Positions 1 through 11,182 are shown, counted from the stretch's first letter. The stretch is 64,000 nucleotides of DNA from Myxococcales bacterium (GCA_016793465.1 JAEUJW010000017.1:62001-126000); one strand, 5' to 3'. Notes: generated by a model not told the origin, from the letters alone. Numbers and translations are program-made.

Positions 1-2
1 CG

Positions 3-1019
3 CCGCTGGCGACGCGCGAGCAGGCCGACGTGTACCGGTTCGCGCGCATGGCCAGGGGCGAGGAGGTCCAGGCGACCGAGTTCTCGTACGGCTACTCGGG
101 CGCGGAGGTCCAGGAGATCCTGGCGGTGCTGAAGCACCTGTTCCGCGTGCAGGAGACGCTGTTGAAGGTCAACGCGCAGTACATCGCCTCGGCGGCGATG
201 GACGACGCCTACCGCACCGAGCCGCCGTTCAAGTTGCAGGGGTCGTACCGCAACATGAACAAGATGGCGGAGAAGGTGGTGGCGGCGATGACGACCGAGG
301 AGCTCGACCGCCTGGTCGACGACCACTACCAGGGCGAGGCGCAGACGCTGACGATCGCGGCCGAGCAGAACCTGTTGAAGCTGGCCGAGATGCGCGGGCG
401 GCTGACGCCGGAGCAGGCCGAGCGCTGGGCGACGATCAAGCGGGAGTTCGTGCGCGTGCGCAGCCTCGGCGGCGCCGAGGACGACCCGGCGGTGCGGGTG
501 AGCGGGCAGCTGTCGATCCTGGCCGAGCGCATGGAGAACATCTCGGGCGCGGTGAAGTCGGCCGCGGAGATGGCGATGACCCGCGGGGCGGCGAGCGAGC
601 AGGCGCAGATGCAGGCGCAGACGCGGATGGTCGAGCTGATGGCGTTCGCGCAGCAGCAGGCGGCGCAGGCCAGTCAGTCGAAGCCGGAGAAGGCGCCGCC
701 GGTGGTGGCGCCGCCGCCGGTGGCCGCGGCCAACCCGTCGATCGAGTGGGCGCGGCCGCAGATCGCCCGCATCGCCAACGCGCTCGAGGGCCTCAACCAG
801 GCCACGCTGGCCGTGCAGATCCAGAACGAGCCGCCGCCGGGTATCACCGAGCTGCTGGCGCAGCAGGTCGCGATCATCGAGCGCACGCTGGTGCCGCTGG
901 TGCGGGCGGCCACCGGCAACCTGCAGGACGTGCGCAGCCTCGAGATGCGGGTCGACGAGATGCTGGGGATGCTGCAGCAGATCGACGAGAAGCTGAAGAC
1001 CAAGCACCTCGGGCGCTGA
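3..1019 (+). CDS. C-terminal part of a large AAA-type DNA-repair ATPase-like protein, 5' end outside the window
   Basis: The frame is open to the left edge, so the GTG at 30 is probably internal and the protein starts upstream. The 338 visible codons are mostly helical. The segments YRNMNKMAEKVV, DDHYQGEAQTLT and EQNLLKLAEMRG resemble what I recall of the C-terminal region of very large bacterial proteins annotated as DNA repair ATPases (DUF3686-like); this is from memory, not a search. A Pro/Ala/Val linker lies at fragment residues 230-245, followed by a second helical bundle with heptad-like spacing. No Walker motif is visible because the catalytic part would lie outside. It could instead be an unrelated coiled-coil protein. 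Confidence 0.5.
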   Translation, partial: PLATREQADVYRFARMARGEEVQATEFSYGYSGAEVQEILAVLKHLFRVQETLLKVNAQYIASAAMDDAYRTEPPFKLQGSYRNMNKMAEKVVAAMTTEELDRLVDDHYQGEAQTLTIAAEQNLLKLAEMRGRLTPEQAERWATIKREFVRVRSLGGAEDDPAVRVSGQLSILAERMENISGAVKSAAEMAMTRGAASEQAQMQAQTRMVELMAFAQQQAAQASQSKPEKAPPVVAPPPVAAANPSIEWARPQIARIANALEGLNQATLAVQIQNEPPPGITELLAQQVAIIERTLVPLVRAATGNLQDVRSLEMRVDEMLGMLQQIDEKLKTKHLGR

Positions 1020-1111
1020 GGCGCTCCGCGCCGCGCGTACACGGCGTCGCCGCGGGTCGGCCCCCGGCGGGTCGACGACCCCCGCGGGCCGTCACTGAGG
1101 CGTCGCGGGGG

Positions 1112-1747
1112 TCACGGGGCGAGGTCCATGTGGGCCTCGAGGTGGAGGTGGTCGTCGTGGTCGGCGGGGTCGTTGGCGGGGGTGAGCGGGGTGCGGAAGG
1201 CCGGCGAGCGCTCGAACACGGCGGCGACGGCGGCGAGGCGGCCGCCGGGCGAGCGCCAGTGCTGCTTGACGCGGAGCACCGCGCCGTCGTCGAAGGCGAC
1301 CTCGAACACGTCGACGGCGAGGCCGACGGCGTGGCGGCTGAGCACGCGCCGGCTGACGCCCTTGCGGCGCACGCCGCGGTACTTGTGCAGGGTCCGGAAG
1401 TGCAGGGCGCTGACGCCGAGGGCGCGGAGCTCGGGGGTGACGACGGCGAGCGCGTCGGCGAGGTGGCAGTCGAGCACGTGGGGGCCCTTGCCCTTCAGCG
1501 AGACGAGGGCGACGGCGCCGATGCGCATCACGGGGAGGATGATCGGCGTGGCGACCTTCTTGACCGGCCCGGCGGCGGTGTGGGCGACGCCGGCGGCGTC
1601 GAGGCGGGCGAGGCAGGCGGCGCCGGCCTGCTTCATCGCCGCGGACGGCGGCCAGGTCCAACCGACGGGCATGTTCTTGACCTTGCGCGGCCTGGTCGGG
1701 GTCGCGGCGACGAGGGCGGCGAGCAGGAGGGTGCCGAGCAGGGACAC
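1112..1747 (-). CDS. Secreted extensin-like (M15-type metallopeptidase fold) protein
   Basis: The 211-residue product has a short N-terminal hydrophobic segment (residues 2-15, LLGTLLLAALVAA) that reads as a signal peptide. The C-terminal half matches the extensin-like C-terminal family: DCHLADAL near 93-100, SRHAVGLAVDV at 137-147 and HDDHLHLE at 197-204. His139, Asp146 and His200/His202 correspond to the zinc ligands of the related D-Ala-D-Ala carboxypeptidase/VanY fold, so a periplasmic cell-wall peptidase role is plausible but not proven. The start is a GTG (complement of 1745-1747). It is divergent from the response regulator, with about 280 bp between them. Confidence 0.65.
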   Translation of the reverse strand: MSLLGTLLLAALVAATPTRPRKVKNMPVGWTWPPSAAMKQAGAACLARLDAAGVAHTAAGPVKKVATPIILPVMRIGAVALVSLKGKGPHVLDCHLADALAVVTPELRALGVSALHFRTLHKYRGVRRKGVSRRVLSRHAVGLAVDVFEVAFDDGAVLRVKQHWRSPGGRLAAVAAVFERSPAFRTPLTPANDPADHDDHLHLEAHMDLAP

Positions 1748-2019
1748 GGAGCATCAGCTTCGCGGACGTCGGGGGCGAGGGCAACCGGCAGGCTGTGCGC
1801 CCGGGCGCGCATCCCCGGGGCGCCGCGCGGCGAGGACCACGAGGTGTCCGCGGCGACGGACAGGTGCTCACTGCGAGGACGACCGGAGGAGTCGGTGTGG
1901 ACGAACCCTCGATCGATGGGTTCCACTGCAACGATCACGCGGACCACGCACCTCGCACGGCGATCGTGAAGTACAGCATATGGCCGCGGGGGCGCTGGCC
2001 GGCCGGTTGCGCGGCGTGT

Positions 2020-2025
2020 TACAAC
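2020..2025 (+). promoter_or_regulatory. -10-like hexamer TACAAC for the response regulator
   Basis: TACAAC ends 6 nt before the GTG at 2032 and there is no purine-rich Shine-Dalgarno. This is the leaderless arrangement seen repeatedly in this window. No convincing -35 is visible. Confidence 0.35.
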
Positions 2026-2031
2026 CGGGTG

Positions 2032-2691
2032 GTGTCGGGTCGCGTGCTGATCATCGAGGACGATCACGAGCTGGGCTCCCAGATCGTCGAGACGCTGCGC
2101 GCGGCCGGCTATGAGCCCACGTGGTGGAAGGAAGGCCGCACGGTGCCGGCCGCGTCGGACTTCGAGCTGGTGATCCTCGACATGATGCTGCCGGGGCTCG
2201 ACGGCCTCGACATCCTGAAGGATCTGCGCACGCACGCGGAGATGCCGGTGCTGGTGCTGAGCGCGCGCGGCGAGACCGGCGACAAGGTGGCGGCGCTGCA
2301 GCTCGGGGCCGACGACTACATGACCAAGCCGTTCTGGCCGGAGGAGCTGGTCGAGCGCGTGCGGGCGCGCCTGCGCCGGCCGATCCTGCAGCGCAGCGAC
2401 GCGCTCGAGGTCGGGCCGGTGCGCATCGACCTGGCCCAGCACGAGGTGCGGGTCCACGGCAAGCCGGTCGAGCTGACGCGGGTCGAGTTCGAGTTCCTGC
2501 TGGCGCTGGCGCGGCGGCCGGGCGTGGCGGTCACGCGCAAGTGGCTGGCGGAGAACATCCTCGATCCGGAGCGCCGCGGCGACGAGCGCACGCTCGACGT
2601 GCACGTGTCGCGGCTGCGCAAGAAGCTGGGCGTGGCGGTGGTCGAGACCGTGTGGGGCATCGGCTACAGGCTGGCGTCGGGGAAGGAGTAG
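2032..2691 (+). CDS. OmpR/PhoB-family response regulator
   Basis: From the GTG at 2032 the product is 219 residues. The receiver domain (1-120) begins RVLIIEDD, with acidic pocket Asp10/Asp11, phospho-acceptor Asp50 in LVILDMMLP and the conserved Lys99 in DDYMTKPF. The C-terminal winged helix (about 125-215) ends in the typical LDVHVSRLRKKLG and VWGIGYRL segments. The frame is open far upstream, but the receiver fold begins directly after this GTG. The downstream kinase starts 7 bp after its stop, so the two form one operon and presumably a cognate pair. The stimulus is unknown. Confidence 0.9.
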   Translation: MSGRVLIIEDDHELGSQIVETLRAAGYEPTWWKEGRTVPAASDFELVILDMMLPGLDGLDILKDLRTHAEMPVLVLSARGETGDKVAALQLGADDYMTKPFWPEELVERVRARLRRPILQRSDALEVGPVRIDLAQHEVRVHGKPVELTRVEFEFLLALARRPGVAVTRKWLAENILDPERRGDERTLDVHVSRLRKKLGVAVVETVWGIGYRLASGKE

Positions 2692-2697
2692 GCGGCG

Positions 2698-3735
2698 GTG
2701 AACCTGCGCCTGCGGGTGGTGCTGACGACGGTGGCGGTCACGCTGCTGATGGTGCTGGCGCTGGGCTGGGTGCACGGGTCGAAGGGGCTGCCGGAGCCGC
2801 GGATCTGGGCGGTGCCGGTGATCGGGGTGGTGGTGGCGGTGCTCGTGGGCATCGCGCCGGTGATCCGGCGGCTGCGCAAGCTGACGTCGGCGGTGGCGCA
2901 GTCGGCCTCGGCGGGCTACACGGGGCGTGTGTCGGTGACCGGCACGGACGACGTGTCGGGGCTGGCGCGGGCGTTCGACGCGGCGAGCCGCGAGGTGCGG
3001 GTGCAGCTGGCGGAGAAGGGCCGGCGCGAGCAGGTGCTGCGGCAGTTCCTGGCCAACACGACGCACGACGTGATGATCCCGCTGACGGTGCTGCAGGGCC
3101 ACCTGGCGACGCTGCAGGCCAAGGTGGCGGCGGGCGAGGCGATCGACCGGTCGGTGGTGGTCGGGGCGATGGACGAGGCCCACTACATCGCGTCGATCCT
3201 GCACAACCTGGCGGTGGTGGCCAAGCTCGACGCGGGCGAGCCGGAGCTGCAGCGCGGCGTGGTCGATCTGAACGCGCTGGTCGGGCGGGTGATCGGGCGG
3301 CACAAGCCGATCGCGCGCCAGCTCGACGTGTCCCTCGAGAGCGCGCCGCCGGACGAGCGGCTGACGGCCGACGCCGACGTGACGCTGCTCGAGCAGGCGG
3401 TCAGCAACCTGGTGTACAACGCGATCCGCCACAACAAGGCGGGCGGGCACGTCGCAGTGATCCTCGAGGTCGTCGAGAACGACGGGTTCTGCGTCCGCGT
3501 GGTCGACGACGGGCCGGGCATCCCGGCGCACGAGCTGGCGCGCATCACCGAGCGGGGCTTTCGCGGCGACGCGGCGCGCTCGCGGGCGCCGGAGGGCCAG
3601 GGGCTCGGGCTGCACATCACGCACCGGGTGGCGGCGCTGCACAAGTACTCGCTGACGTTCAAGGCGTCGGAGTACGGCGGGCTCGAGGTCGTGCTGGCGG
3701 GCCCTCGCGGGCGCGGCGCGGCGTCGAAGCGCTGA
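2698..3735 (+). CDS. Membrane sensor histidine kinase
   Basis: The 345-residue protein has two membrane segments (about 7-24 and 37-53) separated by only a dozen residues, so there is almost no periplasmic sensing domain. A HAMP-like linker (55-105) follows. The H-box [10 protein letters not shown] has phospho-acceptor His123. The ATPase domain shows the N-box [10 protein letters not shown] near 236, VVDDGPGIP and GQGLGLHI near 300. GTG start with a GGAAGGAG ribosome site just upstream, overlapping the end of the response regulator gene. The near absence of an extracytoplasmic loop suggests it senses membrane or cytoplasmic signals (inference). Confidence 0.9.
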   Translation: MNLRLRVVLTTVAVTLLMVLALGWVHGSKGLPEPRIWAVPVIGVVVAVLVGIAPVIRRLRKLTSAVAQSASAGYTGRVSVTGTDDVSGLARAFDAASREVRVQLAEKGRREQVLRQFLANTTHDVMIPLTVLQGHLATLQAKVAAGEAIDRSVVVGAMDEAHYIASILHNLAVVAKLDAGEPELQRGVVDLNALVGRVIGRHKPIARQLDVSLESAPPDERLTADADVTLLEQAVSNLVYNAIRHNKAGGHVAVILEVVENDGFCVRVVDDGPGIPAHELARITERGFRGDAARSRAPEGQGLGLHITHRVAALHKYSLTFKASEYGGLEVVLAGPRGRGAASKR

Positions 3736-4089
3736 GCGACGAGGGGAGAGGGGGAAGAGAGAATGAGAGCTCAGGTCGGCGGGTCTCGCGGGCTGGTGCT
3801 TCGACGGTGCGTGGTCGCGTCGCTCGCGGGTCGGGCGAGGGGCGGCGGGTCACGTGGGCTCGTGGGAGTCGACGAGGTGTAGTCGCGTCGCTCGCGGTCG
3901 GGCGAGGGGCGGCGGATCTCGCCGATTCGTGGCGGCCCGGGTGGCGGGACCTGCCGGATCGGCGTGCGAGATGTGCCGGGACAGCGACGCGGGTGCGTGG
4001 GATCTAAAGTGTTCCTAAATCTGCGAGTCGTTCGCGTAATGCGGGGCCGCGTGGCGCCACTCACCCGCGAAAGACGGAGACGAGACACC
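3736..4089 (+). other. 354-bp non-coding region downstream of the two-component operon
   Basis: No ORF here has coding character. It holds a pair of near-identical 34-35 bp direct repeats (see next entry) and, at 4001-4020, an AT-richer patch with TCTAAAGT and CCTAAATC that may be the promoter of the gene at 4090. Confidence 0.5.
3814..3915 (+). repeat. Two-copy direct repeat of 34-35 bp
   Basis: Copies at 3814-3848 and 3882-3915 share GTCGCGTCGCTCGCGG followed by TCGGGCGAGGGGCGGCGG and differ by a single G. They are 68 bp apart in non-coding DNA. They could be a duplicated operator or a slippage product. Confidence 0.7.
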
Positions 4090-4506
4090 ATGCAGATCAA
4101 GGCGCTTCTGTTCCACTTGCGTACCGTGCTTGCTGTGGCTGCGATGAGCGGGATGACCGCTGCCTGCGACGAGGAGGCGATCGACGAGCGCAGCGTCGAG
4201 AGCGAGGAAGGTGAAGACGAGGGCGAGGGCAAGGGCGGGTGCAAGCCGCCGCCGAAGTGCGAGGAGGGCGAGGAGTGCAAGCCGCCCCCGAAGCCCGAGG
4301 GCGAGGGTTGTCCGCCGCCTCCCAAGTGCGAGGAGGGCGAGGAGTGCGAGCTGACGCCGCCGCCGAAGTGCGAGGAGGGCGAGGAGTGCGAGCTGCCGCC
4401 GCCGCCGAAGTGCGAGGAGGGCGAGGAGTGCGAGCCGCCGCCGCCGCCGTGCAAGGAGGGGGAGGCGTGCGAGCCGCCGCCGAAGCCCGAGGGCGAGGAG
4501 GGCTGA
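4090..4506 (+). CDS. Cys/Glu/Pro-repeat lipoprotein
   Basis: The 138-residue product starts at the ATG with a hydrophobic leader ending MTAAC (Cys23), a plausible lipobox. The mature part is almost entirely a tandem repeat of PPPKCEEGEECE and variants (five to six copies), rich in Cys, Glu and Pro with no hydrophobic core. Regular Cys spacing (CEEGEEC) could give disulfides or bind metal. The upstream open frame back to 3964 is not coding in style. No family recognised; a surface or metal-binding role is only a guess. Confidence 0.6.
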   Translation: MQIKALLFHLRTVLAVAAMSGMTAACDEEAIDERSVESEEGEDEGEGKGGCKPPPKCEEGEECKPPPKPEGEGCPPPPKCEEGEECELTPPPKCEEGEECELPPPPKCEEGEECEPPPPPCKEGEACEPPPKPEGEEG

Positions 4507-4604
4507 GCGTGTGAGGCGCGCCGCCGTGCTCGCCGCCTGCGGCACGGCTCTCGCCTCTTCGATCGCTGCTTGGCGGGGGCGGGGCGGCGTGGCAGCATGG
4601 CGGG

Positions 4605-5402
4605 GTGCGACGGCGAGGGTTCTTGCGCGCGGGAGTGGGGCTCGGAGCGGCCGTGGGGTGGTCGCGCGGGGCGGCGGCGGAGGCCGGGGCGGTGCGGGTC
4701 GCGCTGTATCAGGCGACGGGCGTGCACCCGGCGGCGTTCGCGGCGGAGAAGGCGCTGCTCGAGCGCAGCGACGGCTTCGTGTGCACGGTGGTCGAGCCGG
4801 AGGCGGTGCGCTCGGGCGCGCTGAGAGATCACGACGTCGTCGTGTTCATGGGCGGGAGCGGCACGCAGCAGGGGCGGGCGCTCGGCGACGACGGCAAGGC
4901 GGCGGTGAAGGCGTTCGTCGCGGGCGGCGGCGGCTACGTGGGCGTGTGCGCCGGGGCGTACCTCGCGCTGCAGGGCGAGGACGAGTTCCACAAGCTGCGC
5001 ATCGTCGCGGGGCGCAACCTGACCGGCGACGCGTGGCAGCGGGGCATCGCCGGGGTCGAGTGCGCGGCCGAGGGGCAGGAGAACTTCAGGCTGTTTTATG
5101 CGAACGGCCCGATCTTCACGCCGGCGCCGACCGAGGGGTTGATGCCGTACGTGGCGCTGGCGACCTACGTCGGGGAGATCTACCGCCTGTCCAAGGGGAC
5201 AGGTCCGGGCGAGATGCCGGGCACGCCGGCGATCGTGGCCGCGGCGTACGCGGCCGGGCGCGTGCTGCTGTTCTCGCCGAACCCGGTGCTCGGCGGCAGC
5301 GGGGTCGTGCGGCCGGAGCTGATGCTCGCCGGTCTGCGCTGGACGGCCGCGGGCGGGCCGGTGAGCGCGAGTCTGAAGTTCGCCGAGGTGTTCGGGGCGT
5401 GA
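4605..5402 (+). CDS. Tat-exported BPL_N / class I glutamine-amidotransferase-like protein
   Basis: The 265-residue product begins with a twin-arginine-type leader (RRRGFLRAGVG, then a hydrophobic Gly/Ala run and AAAEA). The mature protein resembles the biotin-protein-ligase N-terminal (BPL_N) family: VALYQATGVHP at the start, HDVVVFMGGSG, then GGGGYVGVCAGAYLAL, which carries the nucleophile-elbow Cys of class I amidotransferase folds. These proteins are often exported and of unknown reaction. The GTG start is preceded at 6 nt by CAGCAT, a possible -10 of a leaderless transcript. A copy of the dispersed palindrome (5186-5203) lies inside the gene. Confidence 0.7.
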   Translation: MRRRGFLRAGVGLGAAVGWSRGAAAEAGAVRVALYQATGVHPAAFAAEKALLERSDGFVCTVVEPEAVRSGALRDHDVVVFMGGSGTQQGRALGDDGKAAVKAFVAGGGGYVGVCAGAYLALQGEDEFHKLRIVAGRNLTGDAWQRGIAGVECAAEGQENFRLFYANGPIFTPAPTEGLMPYVALATYVGEIYRLSKGTGPGEMPGTPAIVAAAYAAGRVLLFSPNPVLGGSGVVRPELMLAGLRWTAAGGPVSASLKFAEVFGA

Positions 5403-5408
5403 GCGCGA

Positions 5409-6137
5409 TCAGCCGCCGCAGAACGCCCACGAGTCGTCCTCGACGACCGACAGCACGACGTCGAGGTCGACGGCGATCGGCTCGTCGCCGGTCGGCATGA
5501 CGACGTGCAGCTGCGCGGGCTTGCCGTCGAGCGCGGTGAGGTCGTCGAGGTTGTCGAACGGGAACACGGGCAGCACGCCGTACACGCCGCCGATGATGTC
5601 GTCGCAGGCCACGTAGTAGCCGACCGGGTGGGCGCTGTAGAAGTGGCCCTCGGGGTTGTCGTTGAAGCCCTCGACGTCGACGACGAGGTCGACGTCGAGG
5701 ATGTCGCCCGGCGGCACGAACCCGCCGAACTCGGGGTAGAGGCCGAACATGAACAGGCCCTGGCCGCCGCACTCGAGCGGCAGGGCGCTGCCGGCCTGCA
5801 GGAGGTTGCCGTCCCTGTCGTGGAGGTCGAGGAAGGGCGCGCCGTCGGGGCCCTGCCAGCCCTGGCAGAACGCGGGCTCGCCGGTGGTCGCGCCGGTGGA
5901 GTCGCCGGTGTCGGCGAGGCCGGTGGTGGCCGCGGAGGTCGAGGTGGTGGGGGCGTCGGTGGTCTCGCCGGTGGTGGGGGCGTCGGAGGTCTCGCCGGTG
6001 GTGACGGGGGCGTCGCTCGTGGAGGACGTCGCGGGGGCGGTGGTCGTCGGATCGGCGCCGGAGGCGCCGGAGTCGCCGGAGCTCGTGGTGGTGCAGGCGA
6101 GGAGGAGCGTCAGGGTGAGCGGCGAGCTGCGGGGCAT
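5409..6137 (-). CDS. Lipoprotein with Thr/Gly/Asp linker, unknown function
   Basis: Starting at the ATG at 6137 the 242-residue product has a leader ending TLLLAC, a clear lipobox. A low-complexity linker rich in Thr, Ser, Gly, Asp and Ala-Pro-Thr follows for about 75 residues. The globular C-terminal part has two Cys near its start and one near the end (AFCGG). The domain has no recognised relatives. TATCCT lies 7 nt before this ATG, which favours it over the in-frame codon 48 bp upstream. Convergent with the gene at 4605, 6 bp between stops. Confidence 0.65.
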   Translation of the reverse strand: MPRSSPLTLTLLLACTTTSSGDSGASGADPTTTAPATSSTSDAPVTTGETSDAPTTGETTDAPTTSTSAATTGLADTGDSTGATTGEPAFCQGWQGPDGAPFLDLHDRDGNLLQAGSALPLECGGQGLFMFGLYPEFGGFVPPGDILDVDLVVDVEGFNDNPEGHFYSAHPVGYYVACDDIIGGVYGVLPVFPFDNLDDLTALDGKPAQLHVVMPTGDEPIAVDLDVVLSVVEDDSWAFCGG

Positions 6138-6441
6138 GGCGGGCAGGATAGCGCTGTCGGTCGGGGCGGCGGGCGGCGACGCCACGCGCGTCGAGGGGCC
6201 GCGTGGGCGCGCTCGTCGGCGCGATCGAGGAGGTGCCGCGGCTCGCTGAGCGCCACTCCGGACAGGCAGCGCGGGTGTGCCGGACGCGGATCACGAGGCG
6301 CGGCGGACGGCGTCGGTGAGGGCCCGGCGGCGAGGATTCCACGGCGGCGACGGGGCGCGTTCATGCCCCGCGACGATAGCCGGCGCGTGCGATCGGGGTG
6401 CGCTTGACACTGCCCGGCGCGCCGACCTTAGAGTTGGCTCA
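6138..6441 (+). other. 304-bp divergent intergenic region
   Basis: It separates the lipoprotein (minus strand) from terC (plus strand). It holds the -10-like AGGATA complement at 6145-6150 for the former and TTGACA at 6404-6409 for the latter. Nothing else recognisable. Confidence 0.5.
6404..6432 (+). promoter_or_regulatory. Sigma-70-type promoter of terC
   Basis: A perfect -35 TTGACA (6404-6409), a 17-nt spacer and CTTAGA (6427-6432; TTAGAG if the spacer is 18). Transcription would begin within a few bases of the GTG at 6442, so the mRNA would be leaderless. Confidence 0.5.
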
Positions 6442-7203
6442 GTGCTCGAGATCCTGTCGAACCCCGATACATGGGCCTCTCTGCTGACGCTCTCGGTCCT
6501 CGAGATCGTGCTCGGCCTCGACAACATCATCTTCATCTCGATCCTGGTCGGGAAGCTGCCGCCGGAGAAGCGCGACCGGACCCGGCGGATCGGCCTGACG
6601 GGGGCCTTCGTCATGCGCCTCGGGCTGCTCGGCACGCTGTCGTGGGTCATGCAGCTGAAGCACCCGCTGTTCACGGCGCTCGGGCACGAGATCACGGGCA
6701 AGGAGCTGGTGCTGCTGCTCGGCGGGCTGTTCCTGCTGTACAAGGCGACGCGGGAGATCCACGAGCGCATGGAGCCGGCCGAGGGCGAGGGCGGGCCGCC
6801 GAAGCAGCGCTCGAGCGTGGTCGCGGCGGTGGTGCAGATCCTCCTGCTCGACCTTGTGTTCTCGCTCGACTCGGTGATCACGGCGGTCGGCATGGCCCAG
6901 CACATCGAGATCATGGTCGCGGCCAACGTGATCGCGCTGATCGTGATGCTGATCTTCTCGAAGAAGATCGCCGACTTCGTCGAGGACCACCCGACCGTCA
7001 AGATCCTCGCGCTGTCGTTCCTGATGATGATCGGCATCCTGCTGATCGCGGAGGGCTTCGAGATCCACGTGCCGAAGGGCTACGTGTACTTCGCCATGGG
7101 CTACAGCGTGACGGTCGAGGCGATCAACATCCGCATCAGCAGCAAGCTGCGCAAGGCCAAGCACCTCAAGGAAGTGCAGGAGCAGGCGAGCAAGCCGGCC
7201 TGA
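6442..7203 (+). CDS. TerC-family integral membrane protein
   Basis: The 253-residue product has about seven hydrophobic segments and the TerC signatures LGLDNIIFISILVG near residues 21-34 and FSLDSVITAVGM in the second half; the acidic residues in these repeats are conserved in the family. TerC proteins are linked to metal ion efflux at sites of protein export and to tellurite resistance; substrate here unknown. The GTG at 6442 was chosen because the family begins about there and the promoter sits directly upstream. Convergent with the next gene, 4 bp between stops. Confidence 0.85.
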   Translation: MLEILSNPDTWASLLTLSVLEIVLGLDNIIFISILVGKLPPEKRDRTRRIGLTGAFVMRLGLLGTLSWVMQLKHPLFTALGHEITGKELVLLLGGLFLLYKATREIHERMEPAEGEGGPPKQRSSVVAAVVQILLLDLVFSLDSVITAVGMAQHIEIMVAANVIALIVMLIFSKKIADFVEDHPTVKILALSFLMMIGILLIAEGFEIHVPKGYVYFAMGYSVTVEAINIRISSKLRKAKHLKEVQEQASKPA

Positions 7204-7207
7204 ACGA

Positions 7208-8299
7208 TCAGCCCTCGGTCTGGACGATCACGCCGACGTAGGGCGGCTGGCCCGCGAGGCTGCCGCCGACGGCGAAGCGCGGGCCGTCGGGGAAGCCGTA
7301 GACGGCGTGCAGGAGCAGGATGGTCGGGCTGTCCTCGGGCGTGAGCTCGAGGGCGCCGGGGGCGACGCGGCCGATCGTGCCCTGCATGCCGACGACGGTG
7401 GCGAGGCCGTCCGGGTCCATCCACACGCCGCTGAGGCCGGGGATCGGGAGGGTGACGCCGGACCAGGCGGCGCCGTCCCAGCGGGCGAGGCGGCCGTTGG
7501 CGCGGCCGCCGACGGCGAGCTGTTCGTCGGCGGCGCGGCCCCACACGCTGATGAGGTCGGCGAGGTCGTCGGTCGGGTGCACGAGCCAGGCGGCGCCGTC
7601 GTAGTGGAGGGCGAGGCCGCGGTCGCCGACGGCGGTGACGTCGGACGGGCCGGTGCCCCAAATTTTGAACAGGCCGGTCGACTCGCCGGTGTCGGGCAGG
7701 GCGGTCGGGGTCCAGGCGGCGCCGTCCCAGTGCACGAGCACGGGGTCGTCGTCGACGCCGTCGCCGCCGACGGTCCAGAGGTCGTCGGGCGCGGCGCCCC
7801 AGACGCCCCAGAGAATCTCGCTTACGCCGGTCGGGTATGCGGCCCAGGTGTCGCCCTCGCGGTGCAGGGCGGCGCCGTCGCGGCCGACCGTCCACAGCTC
7901 GCTGCCGACGCCGAAGATCCAGTGCAGCATCGGCGTGTCGTCGGGGAGGGGCTGCTCGGTCCAGGTTGCGCCGTCCCAGTGGTAGAGCGCGCCGCGCGAG
8001 GCGGTGGGGGGCGTCCACTGGCCGCCGACGGCGTAGACATCGTCGGGCGCGGGGCCCCACACGCTGAGCAGGGCGCCGCGATCGGCGCCGAGCTGGAGGG
8101 CCACGGTCCAGCCGTCGGGCTCGCCGGTGGTCGGGGCGGCGGTCGTGGTGTCGGCGGTCGTGGTGTCGGCGCTGGTGGTCGGGGCGACGCCGGTGGTCGT
8201 GCCGGCGGCGACGGAGGTCCCGCTCGAGTCGGTGGTGTCGGCCGGCGGGGCGCCGCAGGCGAGCGGCGCGAGGGCGACGAGGGCGAGGCGAGGCGACAT
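7208..8299 (-). CDS. Lipoprotein with beta-propeller WGxAPDDVxxVGG repeats
   Basis: The 363-residue product has a leader ending APLACG (lipobox Cys15), then a Thr/Ser/Gly linker to about residue 55. The rest contains repeated blades of the form SVWGPAPDDVYAVGG ... LYHWDGATWTEQP and GVWGAAPDDLWTVGG, at least five copies. Such propeller repeats are abundant in secreted myxobacterial proteins; ligand unknown. TACCCT lies 6 nt before the ATG (leaderless signature). It lies 52 bp downstream of the ABC-F gene on the same strand. Confidence 0.7.
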   Translation of the reverse strand: MSPRLALVALAPLACGAPPADTTDSSGTSVAAGTTTGVAPTTSADTTTADTTTAAPTTGEPDGWTVALQLGADRGALLSVWGPAPDDVYAVGGQWTPPTASRGALYHWDGATWTEQPLPDDTPMLHWIFGVGSELWTVGRDGAALHREGDTWAAYPTGVSEILWGVWGAAPDDLWTVGGDGVDDDPVLVHWDGAAWTPTALPDTGESTGLFKIWGTGPSDVTAVGDRGLALHYDGAAWLVHPTDDLADLISVWGRAADEQLAVGGRANGRLARWDGAAWSGVTLPIPGLSGVWMDPDGLATVVGMQGTIGRVAPGALELTPEDSPTILLLHAVYGFPDGPRFAVGGSLAGQPPYVGVIVQTEG

Positions 8300-8351
8300 G
8301 CGTCGAGGGTACTGCGCGGCGCGCCGGGCGGAGCGGGCGAATGCGGGCGCT

Positions 8352-10253
<1,902 letters not shown>

Positions 10254-10556
10254 GGCGCCCGAATGTAGCCCGGGTCGCTCGTGTTGCCGGTGGGGGCGCC
10301 AGCCATCGGCCGGTGCGGACGCTCATTCGGGGCACGCGGCTGTCCGCGTCGGCGCAGGGCCGCCCCCGCGGTCGCGGCGGGCGGGGGCCGCGGTTTTTCC
10401 GGGGCTGGCGCGGCCCGTCGACAGGACGGGCGATCACTGATAACTCTCAAGGGTGGTGAGGACCCCGCCGCGAGCACTCGAGGTCGCCGGACAGGGGTCG
10501 GGCAAGACAACCATGCGACCGCGTTGGTCGGCGAACGAGAAGAGAAAGAGGACACC
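10254..10556 (+). other. 303-bp divergent region and leader of the RRM protein gene
   Basis: No gene. It holds the -10-like AATGTA complement (10262-10267) of the ABC-F gene on the minus strand and, toward the RRM gene, a GC-rich hairpin followed by five Ts (next entry). The last 60 bp are unusually A-rich, ending in a strong ribosome site. Confidence 0.5.
10362..10398 (+). terminator. GC-rich hairpin followed by T5 in the leader of the RRM gene
   Basis: GCCCCCGC (10362-10369) can pair with GCGGGGGC (10381-10388), or alternatively CCGCGG (10366-10371) with CCGCGG (10388-10393), which abuts TTTTT at 10394-10398. It could be an attenuator for the downstream RRM gene or a stray terminator. Confidence 0.35.
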
Positions 10557-11126
<570 letters not shown>

Positions 11127-11158
11127 GAGCTCGTCGCATCCGCGACGGGACCGGGCGT

Positions 11159-11182
11159 GTCCGCGGCGCTGGCGCTGCGGAC
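11159..11182 (+). terminator. Stem-loop after the RRM gene
   Basis: GTCCGCGGCGC and GCGCTGCGGAC form an 11-bp stem with one G-U pair and a very short loop, 33 bp after the stop, followed by ATGTCGTTT. The T run is short, so this is a weak intrinsic terminator candidate. Confidence 0.4.

Noticed and set aside
6442..7203. A full tellurite-resistance (ter) operon with TerC and the TerB-like protein at 48434
   Set aside because: The two genes are 41 kb apart and no TerD/TerZ-type genes are seen, so they are separate single genes.
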